NCBI GenBank assembly: GCA_004297235.1
Contig: SCUR01000409.1
Coordinates: 1-5,836 of the forward strand
Direction of reading: 5' to 3'
From: Candidatus Manganitrophaceae bacterium
Lineage (GTDB): Bacteria > Nitrospirota > Nitrospiria > SBBL01 > Manganitrophaceae
Length of the DNA: 5,836 bases
A program made the position numbers and the translations under genes. Within the stretch, counting starts at the first letter, position 1. Every line of letters starts with the position of its first letter. A model generated the notes under the pieces. The model was not told the DNA's origin and searched no databases. It saw nothing but the letters and a program-made list of their open reading frames with translations. Positions 1 to 4,455 of this stretch are shown here, piece by piece.

Positions 1-436
1 GGTGGCGCGCCTGGAAGAGCGGTTGAAGAAGAATCCGAACGACCTTCAGGGACAGTTGATGGCGGGGCGCTCCTACACGGCGCTCCAACGATGGGAAGAT
101 GCGGGGAAAGCATGGCGGAAGGCGCTTGAGCTGGATGAGCGAAACGACGCCGCCCATTATGGTTTGGCCGAGGTGCTGATCCGCACCGCCGACCCGAATG
201 ATCGTACTGTTTACCAGGAGGCGTTGGATCATCTCGACAAAGCGCTGATCAATGTCCCTCAAGACCCGTCGGTCCTCTGGGCGCGGGGGGTGGTCCTGAT
301 CCACCTGGAGCGATACCCCGAGGCGGACGAAGCCTGGACCGAAGCGTATAAATATATTCCCCCCGGGACGGAGAGCGCCGAATTCGTCAAGAAGGCGCTG
401 CAGGATCTCCGATCGGGACGGGCGCCGCTGTTCTAG
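1..436 (+). CDS. TPR-domain protein, C-terminal part, CcmI/CycH-like (5' end outside window)
   Basis: The frame is open from the left edge to a TAG at 434-436, so only the last ~144 residues are present. The GTG at position 2 is probably internal, because no ribosome binding site can be seen. Three TPR-like helix pairs are visible, roughly at residues 16-49, 50-86 and 89-122, with the usual small/aromatic pattern (for example AGRSYTALQRWEDA and ARGVVLIHLERYPEADEAW). The lead-in LEERLKKNPNDLQGQLMAGR and the layout of one long TPR block ending shortly after the last helix resemble the C-terminal TPR domain of CcmI/CycH, which holds apocytochrome c for haem ligation in the periplasm. The neighbours tlpA-like and ccdA genes support this role. 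TPRs are generic, so another TPR protein is possible. The TPR fold is secure and the CcmI assignment is an inference. Confidence 0.7.
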   Translation, partial: VARLEERLKKNPNDLQGQLMAGRSYTALQRWEDAGKAWRKALELDERNDAAHYGLAEVLIRTADPNDRTVYQEALDHLDKALINVPQDPSVLWARGVVLIHLERYPEADEAWTEAYKYIPPGTESAEFVKKALQDLRSGRAPLF

Positions 437-442
437 ACGAGA

Positions 443-458
443 TCGCCTCCTCAGGCGA
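443..458 (+). other. short perfect inverted repeat just after the TPR gene
   Basis: TCGCCT (443-448) and AGGCGA (453-458) are perfect reverse complements around a CCTC tetraloop, starting 7 nt after the TAG stop. No T-run follows, so it is not a standard intrinsic terminator. It could protect an mRNA 3' end or weakly attenuate transcription. It may also be chance. Confidence 0.35.
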
Positions 459-473
459 CGCGTTGGAAAGAAG

Positions 474-479
474 TATACT
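474..479 (+). promoter_or_regulatory. possible -10 element upstream of the tlpA-like gene
   Basis: TATACT matches the sigma70 -10 consensus at 5 of 6 positions and lies 64 nt before the preferred tlpA start. No good -35 is found at 16-18 nt spacing: the bases at 451-456 read TCAGGC. The nearby TTGGAA at 463-468 is too close to act as a -35. This is a weak internal-promoter candidate only. Confidence 0.2.
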
Positions 480-494
480 AAACGAAGGGGGATC

Positions 495-514
495 GAAGAG
501 GGGCGGGCCTCTTC
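495..514 (+). other. inverted repeat in the leader of the tlpA-like gene
   Basis: GAAGAGG (495-501) and CCTCTTC (508-514) form a perfect 7-bp stem with a 6-nt GC-rich loop. It lies 29 nt upstream of the preferred ATG at 544. What follows is AGCGACCCC, not a T-run, so a rho-independent terminator is unlikely. It is more plausibly an mRNA processing or stability hairpin, or chance. Confidence 0.4.
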
Positions 515-543
515 AGCGACCCCGTGACGGACATTACAAAGAG

Positions 544-1077
544 ATGATCAAGAGAACGTTGGCGATCTTTCTCCTCCTTCCGCTGCTCTTTGCCTGTTCG
601 AGGAAGGGGGAAGAGACGAAGAGCCCGCCCGCCGTCGGCGTTGAAGCCGGATTTTTGGCCCCCGACTTCGTGATGAAAAACCTCCGGGGCGGAACCGCAT
701 CGCTCTCGCAGCATCGCGGAAAGGTCGTCTTAATTAATTTCTGGGCGACCTGGTGCGGTCCCTGCAAGATGGAGATGCCGTCGATGGAGGCGCTCTACCG
801 AAGTTACTCCAGGAATGATTTTGAAATTCTGGCCGTCTCCATCGATACCCTGGGCGAGCCGCCGGTCCGGCTCTTTGTGGAAGATTTTGGATTTACTTTT
901 CCGGTTTTGATGGACGAACAATTCGAAGTCAACGACCGATACCGGGTCCGGGTCGTCCCGACGAGTATCTTGGTTGACCGGAAAGGGGTGGTCACGGAGC
1001 GTTTCCTCGGCGCGAAAGATTGGAATAATCAGGAGAGCCGAGACGTGATCGAAAAACTCATTCGAACGAAGCGCTGA
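544..1077 (+). CDS. TlpA/ResA-like thioredoxin-fold lipoprotein (thiol:disulfide oxidoreductase)
   Basis: This is a 177-residue extracytoplasmic thioredoxin-family reductase. A basic start (MIKR) and hydrophobic core lead to a lipobox-like LFAC with Cys18 as the probable lipidated residue. Phe at -2 is unusual, and the following Ser does not suggest inner-membrane retention. The mature part has the AhpC/TSA-Redoxin start (APDF), the motif NFWATWCGPCKMEMP with redox cysteines Cys71 and Cys74, and the cis-proline segment VVPTS with Pro139. Family members of the ResA/CcmG/TlpA type reduce apocytochrome c cysteines or other envelope disulfides using electrons from CcdA, whose gene starts 28 nt downstream. 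An in-frame TTG at 463 would add 27 residues ahead of the signal sequence, so ATG 544 is preferred despite lacking a clear Shine-Dalgarno. The fold and redox role are clear. The exact substrate is not. Confidence 0.9.
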   Translation: MIKRTLAIFLLLPLLFACSRKGEETKSPPAVGVEAGFLAPDFVMKNLRGGTASLSQHRGKVVLINFWATWCGPCKMEMPSMEALYRSYSRNDFEILAVSIDTLGEPPVRLFVEDFGFTFPVLMDEQFEVNDRYRVRVVPTSILVDRKGVVTERFLGAKDWNNQESRDVIEKLIRTKR

Positions 1078-1087
1078 CTCTTCGTTC
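1064..1087 (+). other. hairpin spanning the tlpA stop codon, upstream of ccdA
   Basis: GAACGAAG (1064-1071) and CTTCGTTC (1080-1087) are perfect 8-bp reverse complements with an 8-nt loop that holds the TGA stop (1075-1077). The right arm ends 18 nt before the ccdA ATG. No T-run follows, so termination is not expected. It could affect mRNA stability or relative translation of the two genes. The structure is seen directly and any function is inferred. Confidence 0.45.
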
Positions 1088-1105
1088 TAACAAGGTCCGG
1101 TTCAA

Positions 1106-1849
1106 ATGCAGTCCGCAGAAAATATTTCGCTTTTTATCGCTTTTTCGGCAGGCCTCCTCTCGTTTGTCTCCCCCTGCGTTTTGCCGGTGATTCCGTCTTA
1201 CATTTCGTATATCACCGGCCTTTCTCTGGAAGAGCTGACCGATTCGGAGGGAAAGGCCCGGGCTCGAGAGGTGGCCATCAAGAACTCTTTGATGTTCATC
1301 GGGGGATTTTCGTTTATCTTCATCCTCCTGGGCGCCTCGGCGACGCTGATCGGGCGTTTCTTCCTCATGTATCAGTCGGCCATTCGGCAGATCGGCGGGC
1401 TTCTGATCGTTTTCTTCGGCCTCTACATTATGGGCCTGATCAAACCCTCTCTGTTGATGCGGGATGCCCGGTTCCATTTTCAAAGCAAGCCGGCCGGCTA
1501 TCTGGGGTCGTTCTTGGTCGGAATGGCCTTCGGCGCCGGATGGACGCCGTGCGTCGGGCCGATCCTCGGATCGATTCTCCTTTACGCAAGCGCGTCGGGG
1601 TCGGTGGCCACCGGCATCACGCTGCTGACGGCGTATTCTTTGGGACTCGGTTTCCCTCTCTTTCTTTCCTCCCTGGGTGTTCAGTCTTTCCTGGTCTATT
1701 TTAAGAAAACGGCCCGATATATGCGCTGGATCTCCGCGACCAGCGGCGTTTTTCTGGTGGTGGTCGGGCTTCTCATCTTCACAAACTCCTTAACCCGGTT
1801 AACGTCCTTTTTCACCCAAATCGGCATCGGCTGGTCGATCGGGCAGTAG
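1106..1849 (+). CDS. ccdA: cytochrome c biogenesis protein CcdA
   Basis: This is a 247-residue inner-membrane protein of the DsbD-beta/CcdA family, which passes electrons from cytoplasmic thioredoxin to periplasmic thioredoxin-like proteins. Six hydrophobic stretches are visible at about residues 7-37, 61-88, 95-113, 131-160, 168-190 and 209-228. The two diagnostic cysteine motifs are present: SPCVLPVIPSY with Cys24 in the first helix and TPCVGPILGS with Cys149 in the fourth. These form the transmembrane redox pair and give the internal pseudo-symmetry of the family. The length is typical of stand-alone CcdA and excludes full DsbD, which carries extra periplasmic domains. The start at 1106 has an AAGG 11 nt upstream, a modest site. 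The TlpA-like gene just upstream encodes its likely partner, and the CcmI-like gene fits a cytochrome c maturation role. Confidence 0.95.
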   Translation: MQSAENISLFIAFSAGLLSFVSPCVLPVIPSYISYITGLSLEELTDSEGKARAREVAIKNSLMFIGGFSFIFILLGASATLIGRFFLMYQSAIRQIGGLLIVFFGLYIMGLIKPSLLMRDARFHFQSKPAGYLGSFLVGMAFGAGWTPCVGPILGSILLYASASGSVATGITLLTAYSLGLGFPLFLSSLGVQSFLVYFKKTARYMRWISATSGVFLVVVGLLIFTNSLTRLTSFFTQIGIGWSIGQ

Positions 1850-1869
1850 CGCTTCTCCTAATTTGTCTC

Positions 1870-1874
1870 GGAGG
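1870..1874 (+). promoter_or_regulatory. ribosome binding site fixing the HtrA start
   Basis: GGAGG lies 6 nt before the ATG at 1881, which is ideal spacing. An in-frame TTG at 1863 lies upstream of this site and would put the Shine-Dalgarno inside the coding region. ATG 1881 is therefore the start, and it also gives a clean signal peptide. Confidence 0.8.
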
Positions 1875-1880
1875 GTGAGC

Positions 1881-2927
1881 ATGCGGAGTCTGTTCTTTCT
1901 GATCTCTTTTTCTCTCCTTGCGCTCTCTCCTCTGCGGGCGGAGGAAATCCCCCGAAGCTATACCTTTTCGGAGCTGGTTCACAAGGAAAAGGGGGCGATC
2001 GTCAGCATCCGTTCCGCGAAGCTTGCGAAGGAGGGGGGAGGGCCGCTCAAAGATTTCTTCTCCGTCCCCAGCGACCGGCTGAAGCAGGAGATCCGGGAGG
2101 GGAGTCTGGGAACCGGCTTTATTATCGATCCTTCCGGCCTGATCCTCACCAACTATCATGTGATCGCACCCGCCAATCGTCCGGCTGAAGATCTCCTTGT
2201 TCGGACCTCCGACCGGAAAGAGTTTCCGGCGCACGTGATCGGTAAAGATCCGAAAATCGATGTGGCGCTGCTCCGAATCGATGGGGGCGGTCCCTTCGCA
2301 TCGGTCATTTTAGGAGACTCCGACCAGCTCGATATCGGCGAATGGGTCATCGCGCTCGGGAACGCATTCGGCCTCGAAGAGACGGTGACGGTGGGGGTGG
2401 TGAGCGGGGTGGGGCGCACGCTCGGCACCGGTCCTTACGACAGCTACATCCAGACCGATGCCGCGATCAATGTCGGGAACTCGGGGGGGCCGCTCTTTAA
2501 CATCCGGGGGGAGGTGATCGGGGTGAACGCCGCGATCAATGCCGCCACCCAAGGCATCGGGTTTGCGATTCCGATCAATATGGTCCGAAAGATTCTCTCC
2601 GCCCTGGAAAAAGAGGGGAAAGTGACCCGGGGATGGCTGGGGGTGATGATTCAACAGCTGACCACCGACTTGGCGAAGGCGTTTAAGCTCAACGATGATC
2701 AGGGGGCGTTGGTGTCCGAGGTGATGAAGGAGAGTCCCGCCGAACAGGCGGGTATCGTCCGCGGAGATGTCATCGTGGAGTTCGACGGGAAGAAGGTCGG
2801 TCAAATGCATGAGCTCCCCACGTTGGTTGCAGAGACGCCGGTGGGGAAAAGTGTTCCCGTCCGAGTGATCCGCGACGGCGTGCCGATTCAGTTGAAAGTG
2901 AAGATTCTTCAGTTGAAAGAAGAGTAA
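1881..2927 (+). CDS. HtrA/Deg-family periplasmic serine protease with one PDZ domain (DegS-like architecture)
   Basis: The protein has 348 residues. An N-terminal signal (MRSLFFLISF, then a hydrophobic run to LRA|EEIP at residues 20-21) sends it to the periplasm. It is either cleaved or kept as an anchor. The trypsin-like domain covers about residues 30-245. The catalytic triad is His93 in LTNYHVI, Asp127 in KIDVALLRID and Ser201 in GNSGGPL, all intact. A single PDZ domain follows from the typical GWLGV start at residue 251 to the C-terminus. One PDZ and ~350 residues match DegS-like proteases rather than two-PDZ DegP/DegQ. The family degrades or senses misfolded envelope proteins, and DegS starts sigmaE signalling in enterobacteria. 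No sigmaE or anti-sigma gene is visible here, so that role is not assumed. The gene starts 31 nt after ccdA, probably in the same transcript. Confidence 0.93.
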   Translation: MRSLFFLISFSLLALSPLRAEEIPRSYTFSELVHKEKGAIVSIRSAKLAKEGGGPLKDFFSVPSDRLKQEIREGSLGTGFIIDPSGLILTNYHVIAPANRPAEDLLVRTSDRKEFPAHVIGKDPKIDVALLRIDGGGPFASVILGDSDQLDIGEWVIALGNAFGLEETVTVGVVSGVGRTLGTGPYDSYIQTDAAINVGNSGGPLFNIRGEVIGVNAAINAATQGIGFAIPINMVRKILSALEKEGKVTRGWLGVMIQQLTTDLAKAFKLNDDQGALVSEVMKESPAEQAGIVRGDVIVEFDGKKVGQMHELPTLVAETPVGKSVPVRVIRDGVPIQLKVKILQLKEE

Positions 2928-3018
2928 TTTAGGAACGGAATACAGGCGTCAGAGGGGAAGGGCGAAAGGCAATGCGTTTCTCCTGCTGAACCCTGAACGC
3001 TAACTTCTCGCCGCTCAC
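2928..3018 (+). other. 91-nt spacer between the HtrA and FAD-oxidoreductase genes
   Basis: No convincing promoter, terminator or RNA is seen. The left half is purine-rich (GAGGGGAAGGGCGAAAGG). The right half contains the short duplication CTGAACCCTGAACG. A five-codon reading frame (ATG at 2972 to TGA) follows the AAAGG but is too short to claim. An in-frame TAA at 3001-3003 rules out an upstream extension of the next gene. Confidence 0.4.
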
Positions 3019-4149
3019 ATGCATTACGATGTCATTATCATTGGAGCCGGCCCCGCGGGGTCCGCAGCGGCCAGCGCCCTCGCGCGAGAGGGACGATCGG
3101 TCCTTGTCCTCGAGAAGGAAATCCATCCAAGACATAAATCATGCGGCGGCGGCCTCTCCGCACGGTTACTCCCTTTTCTGGATGCCGATCTGAAGGAGCT
3201 CATCGAGCGGGAGATCCGGCGCATCGTGTTCCGCCTTCGGCAAAAAGAGGTTTCTTCCTCTTCCGTTGATCCGGTGGCCTATCTGGTGATGCGTCCCCGA
3301 TTCGATGCCTATCTCGTCGAGAAGGCGAGAAAGGCGGGGGCGGAAATTCGTGAAAATGCGCCGATGCGCGATTGGTGCGAGATCCCGGATGGAGTGGAGG
3401 TCCATCACCGCGCCGGACGGGATACGGCTTCCTTTTTAATCGGAGCGGACGGCGCCACCAGCCGGGTGGCCCGCAAACTCCATCCCCTTTGGAAAAAGCA
3501 TCTCGCCTTTGCTGTCGAGGCGGAGGCTCCCATGCGAAGCCGGGAGGAAACCGTCTGGATTGACCTTGCGGTTCCGAGGGGATATGGCTGGATCTTTCCC
3601 AAAACATCGGGAGCGGCGATCGGGATCGCCGATTTCAAGTCGAAAGTTGAAAAGCCGCAGGGACTCTACCGCGATTTTTTGAAGCGGCACCCCCTTCTTT
3701 CTGATGAGGGATCGATCGCGCCGAACGGCGCCACGATCCCGATCTATCGTCGCGCTTCTCCTCCGCTGGCACAAGGAAGGGTTCTCTTGGTCGGAGATGC
3801 GGGCGGTTTGGTCGATCCTCTCTTCGGCGAGGGAATTTTTTATGCGATCCGAAGCGGGCAGCTGGCCGCGCAGGCCGTCGTCGCTGCGCTGACCGGAGGC
3901 GATGGGGTTCGATCCTATGATCGGGCGGTTCGGACGGCCTTTTACCCCGACTTTGAAACGGCGGGACGAATGGCCAAGTGGATTTATGCTTTTCCAGGTC
4001 TTTTTCTAGAGGCGATCCGGCGCCATCCGGGAGCGATGGATCTCTATCTGGGAGTTCTTCGCGGGGAGCGGTCGTACGGTCAATTCTGGAGGGAGGTGCA
4101 GTGGGCCTTTCTTCAGAAGTGGATTCCGTTCAAGAATACTGCTGGATGA
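3019..4149 (+). CDS. geranylgeranyl reductase-family FAD-dependent oxidoreductase
   Basis: This 376-residue flavoprotein starts with a Rossmann FAD-binding motif: GAGPAG with Gly9, Gly11 and Gly14, and Glu32 at the end of the second strand (LVLEKE). HKSCGGGLS around Cys42 is the signature seen after the Rossmann motif in geranylgeranyl reductases. GADG at residues 142-145 is the mid-protein DG motif. LVGDAGGLVDPLFGEGI (Gly259-Asp260) is the second FAD-ribityl motif, followed by YAIRSGQLAA. Members saturate double bonds of geranylgeranyl or other polyprenyl chains, such as chlorophyll, archaeal lipid or menaquinone side chains. No phototrophy gene is nearby, so quinone or other isoprenoid saturation is a guess. 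The first ATG follows an in-frame TAA at 3001, so the start is firm although no Shine-Dalgarno is evident. The last 20 nt overlap the convergent gene at 4130-4306. Confidence 0.88.
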   Translation: MHYDVIIIGAGPAGSAAASALAREGRSVLVLEKEIHPRHKSCGGGLSARLLPFLDADLKELIEREIRRIVFRLRQKEVSSSSVDPVAYLVMRPRFDAYLVEKARKAGAEIRENAPMRDWCEIPDGVEVHHRAGRDTASFLIGADGATSRVARKLHPLWKKHLAFAVEAEAPMRSREETVWIDLAVPRGYGWIFPKTSGAAIGIADFKSKVEKPQGLYRDFLKRHPLLSDEGSIAPNGATIPIYRRASPPLAQGRVLLVGDAGGLVDPLFGEGIFYAIRSGQLAAQAVVAALTGGDGVRSYDRAVRTAFYPDFETAGRMAKWIYAFPGLFLEAIRRHPGAMDLYLGVLRGERSYGQFWREVQWAFLQKWIPFKNTAG

Positions 4150-4306
4150 ACCATCCCACCATAAAGATCCCCATCCCCAGCAGCGTAAACTTGAATAAAA
4201 ATCCCATGCTCCCGTTTTGAACCGCGGAGACGATCAGAGCGTTCAAGACCAAAAGCAACCCGGTCGCTTGAATCACCCGTCCGAGGTAATAAAAAAACTT
4301 TCCCAT
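4130..4306 (-). CDS. small two-helix membrane protein, 58 residues, unknown function
   Basis: Reading the reverse strand from ATG at 4306-4304 gives 58 codons and a TGA at 4132-4130. The product starts MGKFFYYLGR and has two strongly hydrophobic segments, at about residues 11-30 (VIQATGLLLVLNALIVSAV) and 36-55 (FLFKFTLLGMGIFMVGWFI). They are joined by a short polar turn, QNGSMG. Only three charged residues occur (K3, R10, K39). GGAAGG at 4322-4317 sits 10 nt upstream, and a promoter-like pair lies further up. An ATG 12 nt upstream in another frame opens a 67-codon frame rich in charged residues, and that ATG directly abuts the Shine-Dalgarno, so the 58-codon frame is preferred. The composition is that of a genuine membrane hairpin protein. 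I do not recognise a function. The 3' end overlaps the oxidoreductase gene by 20 bp, tail to tail. Confidence 0.75.
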   Translation of the reverse strand: MGKFFYYLGRVIQATGLLLVLNALIVSAVQNGSMGFLFKFTLLGMGIFMVGWFIQQYS

Positions 4307-4316
4307 CGATGATCAT

Positions 4317-4322
4317 CCTTCC
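4317..4322 (-). promoter_or_regulatory. ribosome binding site of the 58-residue membrane protein
   Basis: On the minus strand GGAAGG ends 10 nt before the ATG at 4306. It fits this start far better than the out-of-frame ATG at 4316, which touches the site itself. Confidence 0.6.
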
Positions 4323-4336
4323 TTAAGCAGATCCGG

Positions 4337-4365
4337 AATCTAACATAGCCCCGCTGAAAAATCAA
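4337..4365 (-). promoter_or_regulatory. candidate sigma70 promoter for the small membrane protein
   Basis: On the minus strand TTGATT (4365-4360, 4 of 6 to consensus) and TAGATT (4342-4337, 4 of 6) are separated by 17 nt. A TG one base before the -10 makes it an extended -10. Transcription would begin about 20-25 nt before the ATG at 4306. The elements are individually weak and the spacing is good. Confidence 0.4.
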
Positions 4366-4391
4366 TTTGGGCCCGCATTGACGCGCTTTTC

Positions 4392-4419
4392 TTGACAAAT
4401 GTCCGACGGCTGTTATAGT
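4392..4419 (+). promoter_or_regulatory. strong sigma70-type promoter for the GspE/PilB-like ATPase
   Basis: TTGACA (4392-4397) is a perfect -35. TATAGT (4414-4419, 5 of 6) follows after a 16-nt spacer and is preceded by TG at 4411-4412, giving an extended -10. Transcription should start near 4426, leaving a leader of about 30 nt before the ATG at 4456. This is the best promoter in the window and marks the ATPase gene as the start of a new transcription unit. Confidence 0.72.
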
Positions 4420-4455
4420 TAGCTCGAATCCACTCCCGTATCCGAAGAAGGACGC

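Noticed and set aside
463..543. TTG start extending the TlpA-like protein by 27 residues
   Set aside because: It would place a long polar stretch before the lipoprotein signal sequence. ATG 544 gives a normal signal peptide.
1812..2234. 140-codon minus-strand frame
   Set aside because: It is antisense to the ccdA end and the HtrA N-terminal half, with low-complexity charged composition and no start signals.
2453..2548. 13-bp direct repeat GCCGCGATCAATG inside the HtrA gene
   Set aside because: It encodes the two similar AAIN segments around the active-site region, which are a usual family feature, so it is not a mobile or regulatory repeat.
2972..2989. five-codon frame (MRFSC) before the oxidoreductase gene
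   Set aside because: It is too short, no leader-peptide logic is visible and it is not coupled to the downstream start.
3200..3607. 135-codon minus-strand frame within the oxidoreductase gene
   Set aside because: It is Pro/Arg-rich shadow translation opposite a well-supported gene.
4113..4316. 67-codon minus-strand frame starting MIIDGKVF
   Set aside because: Its ATG touches the Shine-Dalgarno, and it is the shifted frame of the 58-residue membrane protein, which has the better hydrophobic pattern and spacing.
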